From Oceanisphaera pacifica (GTDB lineage Bacteria > Pseudomonadota > Gammaproteobacteria > Enterobacterales > Aeromonadaceae), in assembly GCF_017498065.1 (NCBI RefSeq), contig NZ_JAGDFX010000002.1, positions 62,001-126,000 on the forward strand: a stretch of 64,000 nucleotides of DNA. Direction: 5' to 3'. The translations under genes were made by a program, and so were the position numbers. Position 1 is the stretch's first letter; the number at the start of each line of letters is the position of its first letter. The notes beneath the pieces are model-generated. The model was not told the DNA's origin and ran no database searches. It was given only the letters and a program-made list of their open reading frames with translations. Positions 51,028 to 60,651 of the stretch are shown here, one piece after another.

Positions 51028-51180
51028 CAGACAGCGCCAAGCGCTAACAGACAGCTGTACGCCTTACGCTGACCGCTGTACGACAAAATAAGATCGGTGT
51101 TTGGTTTTTCGTACGGCGTATAGCGTTAAACGTACAGCGTTGTTTTGTAGTTTAACTGATAGCTTACGGCTTACTGCTGT
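51028..51180. repeat. Intergenic mosaic repeat between the transporter and regulator genes
   Basis: Lead module (CAGCGCCAAGCGCTAAC), tacgc module (51049-51090), GTACGGCGTATAGCG word (51112-51140) and module C-like TAACTGATAGCTTACGGC end fill the whole convergent gap. Confidence 0.8.
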
Positions 51181-52583
51181 CCTTTAGAACTTAACCCATA
51201 CCTCTCTATTTTTTTTAGTAGCCCTTGGCGTGAGAGGCCTAGGGCTTGGGCGGCGTGGGTGCGGTTGTTGTGGTGCGTGGCGAGAACTTGGCTGATCAGG
51301 CTGATTTCTAACGCTTTTACTTGAGCATCTAGCGTTTGTTCGGTGTTGATGGCTGGCAGTTGATGATGGTTTGTTGTTGGGTGATGCGCGGACGCACTGG
51401 GGTAGAGCAGGGCGATATCTTCTAGAGTAATAATGCCATTGCGGGCGATGGCGGTAACGCTGTCTAAGGTGCTTTTTAGTTCGCGCACGTTGCCAGGCCA
51501 AGATTGCTGCATAAACCAGTTAAAGGCACTACTGTTGGGGTGTTTGGGAGCTTGAGCCTCAACTTTTGCTTGTTGAGCTAAAAAGTGAGTGATCAGCAGC
51601 GCAATATCTTCGGGTCTTTCATCTAGCGGGCAGGTTTCTATATTTACGCCTTTAATTCGATAATACAGATCTTCTCTAAACTCACCCAAGCGCACTTTTT
51701 CTGCTAAATCGGCATTGGTCGCCGAGACTAAACGCACATCTATGGTTTCGAGATTGCGCCCGCCCACTGGATAAAAGCTGCCTTCTTGTAATACGCGCAA
51801 CAGTTTAATTTGCATCGCTTGGGGCATTTCGCCTATTTCATCCAAAAACAAGGTACCGCCATCGGCTAATTTTAGTAGGCCTTGGCGCGCTTTATCGGCA
51901 CCGGTGAATGCCCCTTTGGTGTGTCCAAATAACTCACTTTCAAGCAGTTCGGCTGGAATAGCCCCGCAATGTACCGAAATAAAAGGATGCTGAGCGCGAT
52001 TGCTTAAATCGTGAATTGCCCGAGAAATCACTTCTTTACCCGTGCCCGAGGGGCCGGTTACCAATACGCGGACATCGGTAGGCGCAATGCGCTCGACTAA
52101 GGTGCGTATATTATTCATGGAAGCAGAAGCGCCAATAAGGCGGTTAAGTGCCGATGTGGGTGCTAGGTCGCTTTTTAAGCTATGGATCTCTCGTACTAAT
52201 AAGTGCTTAGTCAGCGCTCGCTTTACCACCACGGCCAGCATGTCGGGATCTATGGGTTTGGCTAAAAAGTCCCAGGCCCCTTGGCGCAGGGCTTCGAGAG
52301 CTAATTCCCGCTCGCCATGGCCGGTTAAAATAATGACCGGTCGGTCGATTAATTGGGGCAAAGCCGACAGCGTGTGTTGCGGGTTAAAATGTGGCGGCAA
52401 TGATAAGTCGAGCAAGATCAAGTCGGCATCAAATTGGCTAAGCTGCTTGGTGAGTTCCGCCAAGCTGGCGCCGGTTTGTACCTGATAACCTTCTTGAGTG
52501 AGCCATTCACAACTTAAAGTTCTAAAGGCGGGTTCGTCGTCGATTAAGATAATGCGAGCTTGGTGCAATAGCGGTTGAATCAT
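51171..52583 (-). CDS. Sigma-54-dependent response regulator (NtrC family)
   Basis: Protein of 470 residues. The receiver domain has the phosphoacceptor Asp59 (LILLDLSLP) and acidic pocket IDDE. The AAA+ domain has Walker [13 protein letters not shown], the sigma-54-contacting loop [13 protein letters not shown] and Walker [10 protein letters not shown]. The C-terminal Fis-type helix-turn-helix is [19 protein letters not shown]. Phosphorylated by the kinase encoded immediately upstream (TAATG junction), it should activate sigma-54 promoters; a candidate lies before the convergent transporter gene. Confidence 0.93.
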   Translation of the reverse strand: MIQPLLHQARIILIDDEPAFRTLSCEWLTQEGYQVQTGASLAELTKQLSQFDADLILLDLSLPPHFNPQHTLSALPQLIDRPVIILTGHGERELALEALRQGAWDFLAKPIDPDMLAVVVKRALTKHLLVREIHSLKSDLAPTSALNRLIGASASMNNIRTLVERIAPTDVRVLVTGPSGTGKEVISRAIHDLSNRAQHPFISVHCGAIPAELLESELFGHTKGAFTGADKARQGLLKLADGGTLFLDEIGEMPQAMQIKLLRVLQEGSFYPVGGRNLETIDVRLVSATNADLAEKVRLGEFREDLYYRIKGVNIETCPLDERPEDIALLITHFLAQQAKVEAQAPKHPNSSAFNWFMQQSWPGNVRELKSTLDSVTAIARNGIITLEDIALLYPSASAHHPTTNHHQLPAINTEQTLDAQVKALEISLISQVLATHHNNRTHAAQALGLSRQGLLKKIERYGLSSKGQQ

Positions 52584-54442
52584 TAGATGTCCTTAGGAAA
52601 ATACAGCTCGAAGGTGACCGGCCAAGGGGGATTATGACGATGAATAATATGCCCGCCGTGCGCGTCCATAATGCGTTGTACTATCGACAACCCCAAACCA
52701 CTGCCGCCGCTGCGTTGACCAACAAAAGGGCGGAACAGCTGCGCGAGCATATTGGGGGGAATAGCAGGCCCATTGTTATGCACCTTGATGTAGCCTGCGG
52801 TATTGGCCTCTATCAAAATATGGCCATCAGGCTGGTTGCGTACAAATGACAAGGCATTGTCTAACAGGTTAATAAGCACTTGCTGTAGCCGATAGGGGTC
52901 GGCATAAATGGTGAGTGTTTCATCTAGGCGAAGCTCTAATATGACCGCTTGCCAGTCAAATTGCTCACGCAAACTGGTGAGCAGTGGCAAAACAGAAATG
53001 GGCTGGCGCTGAACGCTGATGGTGCCAGAATAAGTGAGCATATCGGAAATAAGCCGATCGGCGCGCTTAAGTTGGCTTTGGATCATGGCTTTGCGATCCG
53101 GAGCTAACCCTGCGCTGGCCATAGAGATAATATTCAGCGGATTACGCAGCTCGTGCGCCATGGCAGCGGACAAGCCCCCCAGCTCTACTAAATGCTGTTC
53201 TGATAAACGTTTACGCTCGGCTTCGGCTAACTGTAAAGAACGTTCAAGCAAGCTACAGCGGGTGGTTAATAGCGAGGCAAATACCTCTGCAGCTAGGCGC
53301 ACACTGGGCGTGACATCATCAAATCCTTGTAAGCGAGATTGCCAGCCACCAGCATGATAAGCACAAATAATGCAGGGCCCGGAGGCACGTTGCTCGGGTT
53401 GCTGAGCGGGCAGCAGTTGTACGCAAATCGCTTGGCCCATTTGTTGGCGCAGTAATTGCTCGGCAATGGTGCTTAGCTCTGACCAATCGCGCGCCTCGGC
53501 TAAATGCTGCAACCAATCATCGAGGCGTTGCTCATCTAGCTGGCTGCCAGGATAAATAACACGCCTTACCAACTGGCTAACCGGCTGATATAGCGCTAAA
53601 GCCAGCGTGAGCAGTAGCATTGAATATAGCCATAATTGCCAGTTTGGGACGCTAGCCAACGCCTGCATACCAAACTGGCCAGCCATTGAGCTAAGCAGGG
53701 CAATAATCCCCAATATCAGGACAGTCATGAGTATCCATAACAGCGCGCGGTTGGCCCAGGCGTTAATATCCAACATTTGATAACGCACCACGCCATATAC
53801 CAGCAGCACCACATAACTGGGCAGCAGTAACATGGGCCAAGGGTACCAATGCAGGCCAAGAGAGGGAAAAATAAAGCTGCTGGCCAACAAAAGCCCCCAT
53901 GCACCGGCGGCAAACATAGCAGCAATAGAGCGACGTCGGTTACCGCGATGAATATGGCCGCCCCACAGCAAGAGCGCGTGCGCTAATATGCCAACAATAA
54001 TGGTATAGGCGATGTTAAGCCACCCTATGCCGCTAAACACAAAATAGTGGCTAAAAGGACCAAAAGCGAGCACTTTGCCGCCCTGACCGAGCAAGCTAAT
54101 GGCAATCACAAAAATGGCAGCGACATAAAGCAGCGCGCGCTTTTTGGCAAGGCGGGTGAGCCAAGCTCGTTGTGCGGGGCCTTGGTTAACAAAGCCGATG
54201 GCAAAGTCGAGAAAAAAGGTGGGCATAAGTGGGTTGGCTAAAATAAGTAACTTGCCCAATGGTTGCCAGCCATAAAACACCGACACATGGCCGCAACACC
54301 ACAGCGCCATCATAATGCCAAAACCAGCCAGCGCTTTCATACTGCGCTGTTGGCGTGCGTGCCAAAATAGCCAAGCCGAGACTAACAGCGCACATGCCGC
54401 CGTAAGCAACATCATAAGTTCAAAAGCTAAATCAAGCGGCAT
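52583..54442 (-). CDS. Membrane sensor histidine kinase
   Basis: Histidine kinase of 619 residues. The first 290 residues hold about seven to nine hydrophobic helices, forming a membrane sensor; a GAF-like segment (about 300-400) follows. The dimerisation domain carries the phosphoacceptor in SAAMAHELRNPLNII, and the ATPase domain has NLLDNALSF and GGSGLGLSIVQ. The start is at 54442 and the stop overlaps the regulator start. The layout resembles PrsK-type kinases. The ligand is unknown; an amino acid or amine would fit the neighbouring transporter. Confidence 0.88.
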   Translation of the reverse strand: MPLDLAFELMMLLTAACALLVSAWLFWHARQQRSMKALAGFGIMMALWCCGHVSVFYGWQPLGKLLILANPLMPTFFLDFAIGFVNQGPAQRAWLTRLAKKRALLYVAAIFVIAISLLGQGGKVLAFGPFSHYFVFSGIGWLNIAYTIIVGILAHALLLWGGHIHRGNRRRSIAAMFAAGAWGLLLASSFIFPSLGLHWYPWPMLLLPSYVVLLVYGVVRYQMLDINAWANRALLWILMTVLILGIIALLSSMAGQFGMQALASVPNWQLWLYSMLLLTLALALYQPVSQLVRRVIYPGSQLDEQRLDDWLQHLAEARDWSELSTIAEQLLRQQMGQAICVQLLPAQQPEQRASGPCIICAYHAGGWQSRLQGFDDVTPSVRLAAEVFASLLTTRCSLLERSLQLAEAERKRLSEQHLVELGGLSAAMAHELRNPLNIISMASAGLAPDRKAMIQSQLKRADRLISDMLTYSGTISVQRQPISVLPLLTSLREQFDWQAVILELRLDETLTIYADPYRLQQVLINLLDNALSFVRNQPDGHILIEANTAGYIKVHNNGPAIPPNMLAQLFRPFVGQRSGGSGLGLSIVQRIMDAHGGHIIHRHNPPWPVTFELYFPKDI

Positions 54443-54465
54443 TATTACCCTTTGTTTAAAGAAGC

Positions 54466-54960
54466 CTTAACCAGACAGGCATGAAATTAGCGCCGAGCGC
54501 CCAGCACCAAGCTAAACATGAACCCTTAGCCGACAGCTATACGCCTTACGCCGACCGCTAACAGACAGCTATACGCTTTACGCCGACCGCTGTACGAAAA
54601 GTCACCCTAGAGGCCCGTGTTTTAGGTAAAGAGCAGCTGGCCGGTGGCGCGCAGCGGCACAAAAAACCATCAAACCACGCCATATTCAAAGCCGATGTTA
54701 TTTGTGAAATGTTTAAACCATGGGCGATTCAAACCTGATATTGTCTGTCGGTTCTTGTTTTGTTGCACAAAACCGGCCAGCTGAAGCGGCCTCTATCTTG
54801 GTGCATCATATAAACGTAGGCGCTGCTTTAGCTGCGCGGTCTTTAGGTTTTTCGTACGGCATACAGCGTAAAACGTACAGCGTTAATCGTATAGCGTTGA
54901 TTTATCGGTATTTTCTCTTTTACTGATAGCTTACAGCTGTTCTAAGCTCGGCGCTGTTTC
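54466..54960. repeat. Intergenic mosaic repeat upstream of the bd oxidase operon
   Basis: Begins with a TTAACCAGACAGGC word, then lead modules (AGCGCCGAGCGCCCAGC) and two tandem tacgc modules (54530-54600). A degenerate AGAGGCCC...GGTGGCGCGCAGCGGCAC unit and the CATCAAACCACG module follow. Two REP-like hairpins in divergent orientation are at 54773-54796 (-) and 54816-54839 (+, GTAGGCGCTGC). A long GTACGGCATACAGCGTAAAA word and module C end the block. Confidence 0.82.
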
Positions 54961-55040
54961 TTACCTGTCAACCTTGTTAACGCTGAGGTGGATGATAACT
55001 GTAAACCTTGTTGTCGGTTGAGACAAGAATTTATGCTTAA

Positions 55041-55054
55041 TTGATCTAAGTTAA
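55041..55054 (+). promoter_or_regulatory. Possible FNR/ANR-type site before the bd oxidase operon
   Basis: TTGATCTAAGTTAA resembles TTGAT-N4-ATCAA with a perfect left half and three of five bases in the right half. It lies 100 bp before the first small gene; TATGCT at 55090-55095 is a possible -10. Confidence 0.4.
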
Positions 55055-55140
55055 GGTAATTGCTGATGTTTTAGTTTATGGCACGCTTTATGCTTCATTG
55101 AAGGTATAACGATATAACTATTTTCTATATGAGTGTTTTT

Positions 55141-55239
55141 ATGAACATTGTCACGTTATTACTGGAGTTTTCTGCCATCTTTATTGTATTGCTATTGGCT
55201 ATTCTGCCGGCGGCAGTCAACCATTTTCAGCAGGCTTAA
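55141..55239 (+). CDS. Small single-helix membrane protein upstream of cioA
   Basis: Open frame of 32 residues, MNIVTLLLEF followed by SAIFIVLLLAILPAAVNHF and QQA, forming one membrane helix (about residues 4-26). The stop codon overlaps the AAGGGGG ribosome site of cioA, which starts 9 bp later, so the two are probably translationally coupled. I do not recognise the family; it is unlike CydX/YbgT and unlike the DUF2474 gene at the operon's end. A small accessory subunit of the oxidase is a reasonable inference. Its own ribosome site is weak (GAG 7 bp upstream). Confidence 0.6.
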   Translation: MNIVTLLLEFSAIFIVLLLAILPAAVNHFQQA

Positions 55240-55248
55240 GGGGGCATT

Positions 55249-56655
55249 ATGGAATTAGATTCGGCTATGCTGTCGCGCATTCAATTTGCGTTTACTATCA
55301 GTTTTCATATTATTTTTCCGGCCATTACCATAGGGCTTGCCACGGCGATTGCCATTTGGGAAGGCTTATGGCTAAAAACTCGTAATCCGGTTTATTTTCA
55401 GTTAGCTAAGTTTTGGATCAAACCCTTTGCGATTACCTTTGGTATGGGGGTGGTCAGTGGCATTGTGTTGTCTTATGAATTTGGTACCAATTTTTCTGAA
55501 TTCTCCAAAATTGTGGGGCCAGTGTTAGGGCCTTTGCTGGCTTATGAAGTGCTAACGGCCTTCTTTTTAGAAGCCGGCTTCTTAGGCATTATGTTGTTTG
55601 GCTGGCGCAGAGTGGGGGAGAAGCTGCACTATTTTGCCACTTGTGTGGTGGCGCTGGGCACTTGGATCTCCTCGTTTTGGATTATTGCTGCTAACTCTTG
55701 GATGCAAACCCCGGCAGGATACATAGAGGTAGATGGTCATTTTGAAGTGGCCAGCTGGATGGAAGTTATTTTTAATCCTTCTATGCCGTATCGTTTAACG
55801 CATATGTTGCTGGCTGCCATGTTAACGGCAACCTTTTTAATTGGCGGCGTGAGTGCGTGGTATTTGCGTAAAAATCGTGACTTGGCGTTTGCCCGCAAGG
55901 GGTTGTCTATGGCGCTATGGGCGGCGCTTATTTTGGCTCCTTTACAATTAGTTGTTGGCGATTTTCATGGGTTAAATACCAAAGAGCACCAACCGATTAA
56001 GGTGGCGGCCATGGAAGGTATTTGGCCAGAGCAAGAAGCAGGCGCCCCTTTACTGTTGTTTGCCGCCCCAGATATGGAAAACGAAACTAACCATTTTGAA
56101 GTGAAAGTTCCTAAAGTGGCGTCTTTGATTTTAACGCATTCGTTAGACGGAGAGGTGCAGGGGCTCACTTCTGTGGCCAAAGAAGATCGACCTTATGTGC
56201 CGCTCATCTTTTTCTCATTTCGCATTATGGTGGGCTTAGGCATGTTAATGATAGCGGCGGCGGCTTGGGGATTATGGCTGCGTCGTAAAAGGAAAGTATT
56301 TGAAAGTAAGCCCTTCTTATTATTAATGAATCTGATGATCCCAACCGGCGTTATTTGCACTCTAGCTGGGTGGTATGTGACAGAAGTGGGACGTCAGCCT
56401 TGGTTGGTGCAAGGTTTAGTGCGCACCATGGAAGTGGTAACGCCACTTCCTGCCGAGCGCGTATTATTTTCGCTTACGTTATTTGTTGTGACCTACAGCA
56501 CGCTGTTATTGGTGTATTTGTACTTTATGGCCAAGTTAGTTCGCAAAGGGCCTGCGGATTTAGCGCGCCTAGAAGAGGACATGGTGGGTGTAAACGCCCC
56601 AAGCTTTGCCCTTGAGTGGGTGAAAAAGCTGCAACGTGATGTGGTGGAGGACTAA
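55249..56655 (+). CDS. cioA: Cyanide-insensitive-type cytochrome bd quinol oxidase subunit I
   Basis: Heme-bearing subunit of 468 residues with nine helices. It oxidises quinol and reduces oxygen at the cytoplasmic membrane. The N-terminal His in [16 protein letters not shown] and the family [12 protein letters not shown] segment are present. The periplasmic Q-loop is short (no long C-terminal insertion as in E. coli CydA), which places it in the CIO group. The stop overlaps the cioB start (TAATG). Confidence 0.93.
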   Translation: MELDSAMLSRIQFAFTISFHIIFPAITIGLATAIAIWEGLWLKTRNPVYFQLAKFWIKPFAITFGMGVVSGIVLSYEFGTNFSEFSKIVGPVLGPLLAYEVLTAFFLEAGFLGIMLFGWRRVGEKLHYFATCVVALGTWISSFWIIAANSWMQTPAGYIEVDGHFEVASWMEVIFNPSMPYRLTHMLLAAMLTATFLIGGVSAWYLRKNRDLAFARKGLSMALWAALILAPLQLVVGDFHGLNTKEHQPIKVAAMEGIWPEQEAGAPLLLFAAPDMENETNHFEVKVPKVASLILTHSLDGEVQGLTSVAKEDRPYVPLIFFSFRIMVGLGMLMIAAAAWGLWLRRKRKVFESKPFLLLMNLMIPTGVICTLAGWYVTEVGRQPWLVQGLVRTMEVVTPLPAERVLFSLTLFVVTYSTLLLVYLYFMAKLVRKGPADLARLEEDMVGVNAPSFALEWVKKLQRDVVED

Positions 56656-57647
56656 TGATGGATTTAGCGCTGTTTTATTACTTATTAATGGGCTTTGCGG
56701 TACTGATGTATGTGGTACTGGACGGCTTTGATTTAGGCTTGGGGATTTTATATCCCTGGTTTAAAAGCGAGAGTGAACGCGATCATATGATGCGCTCTAT
56801 TTCTCATGTGTGGGATGGTAACGAAACCTGGTTAGTGTTTGGCGGTGTGGTGTTATTTGCCGCGTTTCCAGCCGCCTATGCGGGTATTTTATCAACTATG
56901 TATACGCCCATTATTATTATGCTGATTGGGTTAATATTTAGAGGTGTGGCTTTTGAGTATCGCTTTAAATCTCATCGCTCTAAGCCGCTGTGGGATGTGG
57001 CTTTTTGTTTAGGGTCGGCAATGGCTACTTTTTGCCAAGGCGCTATTTTAGGGGCCGTAGTGCAAGGGGTTGAAGCAGGAAAACAAGGTGCACTAGATTG
57101 GTTAACGCCCTTTAGTATTTTTACAGGCTTTGCATTAATGGCCGCTTACGCCTTATTGGCTTGTTGTTATTTGGTGATGAAAAGTCGCGGTAATATTATG
57201 GCTCGCTCTGCCCATTTAGGCAGAAAGTTAGTGCTAACGGTCATGATGATTTTTGCCATAGTGAGCCTGTGGACCTTATTGGCGAATGCCGAAGTGCGCG
57301 GGCGCTGGTTAGATGGTCTGAACTTTATCTACTTATTACCCCTGCCGCTGTTAAGCGCCTTGTTTGGTTGGTTGTTATACCGTGATTTAGACGGTGAACC
57401 CCACGAGACGCGTCCATTTTGGTTAGCCGTGGGCTTGTTTATTTTAGGCTTTGCAGGGCTGGTTGTAGGGCTATTCCCCTATTTAATCCCTCATCAGCTA
57501 ACCTTATGGGAAGCCAGCGCGCCAGAATCAAGCATGATGTTTTTATTGCCGGGTATCTTCATCTTCTTACCGTTAATTTTTGCGTATACCTTATGGGGGT
57601 ACCGTATATTTTCGGGCAAAGTGGAAGACTTTGAAGAAGGGTACTAA
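56655..57647 (+). CDS. cioB: Cytochrome bd quinol oxidase subunit II
   Basis: Integral membrane subunit of 330 residues with about nine helices. The signature FAVLMYVVLDGFDLGLGIL and SHVWDGNETWLVFGG segments are intact. It stabilises the hemes of CioA. Start choice is between adjacent ATGs at 56655 and 56658. A DUF2474 small gene follows after 3 bp. Confidence 0.95.
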   Translation: MMDLALFYYLLMGFAVLMYVVLDGFDLGLGILYPWFKSESERDHMMRSISHVWDGNETWLVFGGVVLFAAFPAAYAGILSTMYTPIIIMLIGLIFRGVAFEYRFKSHRSKPLWDVAFCLGSAMATFCQGAILGAVVQGVEAGKQGALDWLTPFSIFTGFALMAAYALLACCYLVMKSRGNIMARSAHLGRKLVLTVMMIFAIVSLWTLLANAEVRGRWLDGLNFIYLLPLPLLSALFGWLLYRDLDGEPHETRPFWLAVGLFILGFAGLVVGLFPYLIPHQLTLWEASAPESSMMFLLPGIFIFLPLIFAYTLWGYRIFSGKVEDFEEGY

Positions 57648-57650
57648 GCC

Positions 57651-57761
57651 ATGTCGAACAATAAAAAAGGCTGGCTGTGGTTTGCCACTCTGTATGTAGG
57701 AGGCGTGCTATTGCTTACCTTAGTGGGGAGCGCCATTAAATTACTGCTCGCCGGTTTATAA
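57651..57761 (+). CDS. DUF2474 family small subunit of cytochrome bd (CydX-like)
   Basis: Protein of 36 residues (MSNNKKGWLWFATLYVGG then VLLLTLVGSAIKLLLAGL) with one membrane helix and the KGWLWFATLY start typical of DUF2474 proteins encoded after cioB/cydB. It lies 3 bp after the cioB stop and before a terminator, so it belongs to the operon. Its role is probably assembly or stability of the oxidase, by analogy with CydX. Confidence 0.85.
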   Translation: MSNNKKGWLWFATLYVGGVLLLTLVGSAIKLLLAGL

Positions 57762-57776
57762 AGGCCTGTATTCAAC

Positions 57777-57806
57777 AAAAAAGTCGCAGTAGCGGCTTTT
57801 TTTATG
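57777..57806 (+). terminator. Rho-independent terminator of the cio operon
   Basis: AGTCGC-AGTA-GCGGCT hairpin (one G-T pair) flanked by A-run and T-run, 17 bp after the small gene's stop. Confidence 0.85.
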
Positions 57807-57820
57807 TTTTAAATTTATAT

Positions 57821-57987
57821 TTAACCAGACACCCATGATGGAGCATTAAGGGAGGGAGTATTAACCAGACACCCACGAAACCAGCGCCAAGCGCCGAGCA
57901 CCAAGCTAAACAGGAACATTGCGGCGTACAGCGTTAAACGTATGGCGCTGTTTGTTGTATGGCAGTTAATTTGCCTTGTCGTGGGTG
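57821..57987. repeat. TTAACCAGACACCCA direct repeats bracketing a short mosaic
   Basis: TTAACCAGACACCCA occurs at 57821-57835 and 57861-57875. A partial inverted copy, TCGTGGGTGCCTTA, is at about 57978-57991. Between them is a short mosaic with CAGCGCCAAGCGCC lead and CGGCGTACAGCGTTAAAC words. Related words are at 54469, 59590 and (inverted) 60884, the latter two flanking the RAYT gene. No gene lies in 57762-58066. Confidence 0.75.
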
Positions 57988-58066
57988 CCTTAGCCGATTA
58001 GAGTAAATATGCGTGCAGCGTCTTGTTGCTTGTTATCACACTATTGTACGTAGGGAGAGCATCGTT

Positions 58067-59551
58067 ATGGAGTATAAAGACAAGGCGTATTGGCAGGGCT
58101 TAGCAGACAAAGTGACGCTTGAGTCGAGATTGTTTATTGCGGGTAAATATCAAAAATCCCATGCCAATGAGCGTTTTAATTGCATTAACCCAGCAACAGA
58201 ACAGATCTTAGCTGAGGTGAGTCGCGCACAAGATGCCGATGTCAATAAAGCCGTGGCTGCTGCCAGAAGCAGTTTTGAATCTGGGGTATGGGCAGACGCT
58301 TCTCCTGCAGAGCGCAAAGCGGTGTTGCTGCGTTTAGCAACACTAATAGAAAAACACCAACATGAATTAGCATTGCTAGATACCTTAAATACCGGAAAAC
58401 CAATCCGCCACAGCTTAAATGATGATGTGCCCAATGCCGTGCTAGCGATACGTTGGTACGCAGAAGCGATTGATAAAGTCTATGGTGAAGTTGCACCTAC
58501 GCCAAACAATGTGTTGGCATTGATTACACGAGAGCCTGTGGGTGTGGTGGCCGCCATAGTACCGTGGAACTTTCCCTTGCTGCTTGCATGCTGGAAAATA
58601 GGTTCAGCGCTGGCAACCGGCAACTCTGTAGTACTTAAACCTTCTGAAAAAGCGCCGTTAAGTGCGATTCGTTTAGGGGCCTTGGCGAAAAAGGCAGGCT
58701 TGCCTGATGGGGTGCTCAACATTATTCCTGGTCTTGGCTTAGAGGCGGGTAAGTCACTGGCACTCCATCACGAGGTAGACTGTTTAAGCTTTACCGGCTC
58801 CACCGGAGTAGGCCGTCGCTTATTAGAATATGCGGGCAGTTCAAACATGAAGCGGGTGTGGATTGAAGGCGGTGGCAAAAGTGCCAATATTGTTTTTGCC
58901 GATTGCCCTGATCTAGCGAAAGCCGCAGCCACCTGTGCTGCTGCTATTTTTTATAACCAAGGTGAAGTGTGCATGGCTGGCGCGCGTTTATTGGTCGAGG
59001 CCAGTATAAAAGACGCTTTTATGGCTGAGTTTAAAAAAGCTGCCGCTAATTTTGTGCCCACAGACCCACTAGACCCCCAATCAATAATGGGGCCATTGGT
59101 TGATAAAAATCATCATGCCAGTGTGTGCCGCTATATTAACTTAGGGGTTGAAGAGGGCGCTAAGCTCACTTTAGATGGCCGAGATCATCAAGGTAACTTT
59201 ATGGGGCCGACTGTATTAGAACAGGCAACTCCGAACATGCGTATTACCAATGAAGAGATATTTGGCCCCGTGCTTGTTATGGCCACTTTTACAAGTGATC
59301 AAGAAGCACTTGAACTGGCTAACAACAGTAAATATGGCCAAAGCGCCGGTGTGTGGACCGCTAATTTACAGCGAGCACACAGGCTGGCGCGTAAGCTTAA
59401 AGTGGGAGCTGTTTTTATCAATAGCTATAACGAGAGTGACATGACAGTGCCACTGGGGGGCGTTAAAAAAAGTGGTGATGGCCGAGATCAGTCATTACAT
59501 GCGTTTGAGCGATTTACCGAACTAAAAACTACTTGGTTAACGCTAGATTAG
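58067..59551 (+). CDS. Aldehyde dehydrogenase (PuuC-like)
   Basis: NAD(P)-dependent aldehyde dehydrogenase of 494 residues. The catalytic Cys lies in NQGEVCMAGARLLVE and the general-base Glu in WIEGGGKSANIVF; FTGSTGVGRR is the coenzyme site. It is closest by eye to PuuC-type gamma-glutamyl-aminobutyraldehyde dehydrogenases, with a family-typical EYKDKAYWQGLADKV N-terminus. No other polyamine genes are nearby, so the substrate is unproven. The ATG at 58067 follows GGGAGAG. Confidence 0.88.
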   Translation: MEYKDKAYWQGLADKVTLESRLFIAGKYQKSHANERFNCINPATEQILAEVSRAQDADVNKAVAAARSSFESGVWADASPAERKAVLLRLATLIEKHQHELALLDTLNTGKPIRHSLNDDVPNAVLAIRWYAEAIDKVYGEVAPTPNNVLALITREPVGVVAAIVPWNFPLLLACWKIGSALATGNSVVLKPSEKAPLSAIRLGALAKKAGLPDGVLNIIPGLGLEAGKSLALHHEVDCLSFTGSTGVGRRLLEYAGSSNMKRVWIEGGGKSANIVFADCPDLAKAAATCAAAIFYNQGEVCMAGARLLVEASIKDAFMAEFKKAAANFVPTDPLDPQSIMGPLVDKNHHASVCRYINLGVEEGAKLTLDGRDHQGNFMGPTVLEQATPNMRITNEEIFGPVLVMATFTSDQEALELANNSKYGQSAGVWTANLQRAHRLARKLKVGAVFINSYNESDMTVPLGGVKKSGDGRDQSLHAFERFTELKTTWLTLD

Positions 59552-59642
59552 CCACCCACTCTATCAGCCAAGCTTCGAGGCCGAATACTAATTAGACACC
59601 CAAACTTTGTGGTTGAGTATTGTACACTTGTCTACACTTAGT

Positions 59643-59660
59643 ATGTTCACTCCTGAACAT
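59643..59660 (+). promoter_or_regulatory. Hairpin directly before the RAYT ribosome binding site
   Basis: ATGTTCA-CTCC-TGAACAT inverted repeat ending 2 bp before AAGGAGG (59663-59669). It could be an operator or an RNA hairpin limiting translation of the transposase. Confidence 0.5.
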
Positions 59661-59674
59661 GCAAGGAGGCAAGT

Positions 59675-60649
59675 ATGCCTAAGCCACGAGTAGAGCAAAT
59701 TAGTTTACAGGATACGCCCTTTTATCACTGTGTGAACCGCACAGTGAGAAGGGCATTTTTATGTGGTGAAGATGATGTCACAAAGCGTAGCTTTGAGCAC
59801 CGCAGAACATGGTTAGAAAAACGAATAATATACCTATCAAAGACCTTTTCTATTGATGTAGCAGCCTATGCAATTATGTCTAATCATCTGCATTTGGTGT
59901 TACATATAGATGCAGAAAAAGTGAAGGTTTGGAGTGATATTACGGTTGTAAAACAATGGCATAGAGTATTTAAAGGTACTGTCGTTACGCGAAAGTTTGC
60001 CAGAAGTGAGCCCATTGAGGCGCACGAAATTGAGCACCTTAATGAGCGAGTTGCGGAGTTTAGAAATCGGCTGATGGATATTAGCTGGTTTATGCGTTGT
60101 TTAAGTGAGCCACTAGCGCGAAAAGCCAATAAGGAAGATGAGTGTACTGGGCATTTTTGGGAAGGTCGTTTTAAATCACAAGCTTTGCTAGATGAAGCTG
60201 CCGTGTTGGCCTGCATGACTTATGTAGACTTAAATCCGATTCGCTCAAAAATGGCAAAAACGCCCAAAAAATCGAATTACACCAGTATTAAACAACGCAT
60301 TGCGGCCGCAAAAAATAGCAAACAGCCGGAGTGTTTACTGCCTTTTATTGGCAATGAGAAAAAAGAGTCACTTAAAGGCTTGGTGTTTGATGTGCAAGAC
60401 TATATCGCATTAGTGAATGATATGGGCCGTATACAACGGGATGATAAGCGCGGCGCCATTTGTGATAGTACAGCTAACTTATTGGAAAGGCTGAACATTA
60501 CACTAGAAAGCTGGCAAGAAATTACGCAAGACTTTAAGCTTTTGTTTACAGGCCCTGTGGGTACGCTTGAAGACCTAAGCCGTTACTATACGCACTTAGG
60601 TCGCCAGCGCCGCTCACATATACAAAGTTGCCGACACTGGTCTCATTGA
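59675..60649 (+). CDS. REP-associated tyrosine transposase (RAYT, Y1_Tnp family)
   Basis: Single-strand HUH transposase-like protein of 324 residues, related to the IS200/IS605 TnpA. The HUH motif is NHLHLVLHI (about residue 72) and the nucleophile Tyr lies in MTYVDLNPIRSKM (about residue 186); the N-terminal FYHCVNRTVRRAFLCGE is the RAYT family start. RAYTs are domesticated enzymes linked to the spread of REP sequences rather than self-mobile. No IS200-type ends are seen. A strong AAGGAGG precedes the start. Confidence 0.92.
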   Translation: MPKPRVEQISLQDTPFYHCVNRTVRRAFLCGEDDVTKRSFEHRRTWLEKRIIYLSKTFSIDVAAYAIMSNHLHLVLHIDAEKVKVWSDITVVKQWHRVFKGTVVTRKFARSEPIEAHEIEHLNERVAEFRNRLMDISWFMRCLSEPLARKANKEDECTGHFWEGRFKSQALLDEAAVLACMTYVDLNPIRSKMAKTPKKSNYTSIKQRIAAAKNSKQPECLLPFIGNEKKESLKGLVFDVQDYIALVNDMGRIQRDDKRGAICDSTANLLERLNITLESWQEITQDFKLLFTGPVGTLEDLSRYYTHLGRQRRSHIQSCRHWSH

Positions 60650-60651
60650 GG

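Noticed and set aside
59675-60649. RAYT as an active IS200/IS605 element
   Set aside because: No subterminal hairpin ends or TnpB are found, and the 324-residue length and N-terminus fit RAYT and not TnpA of IS200.
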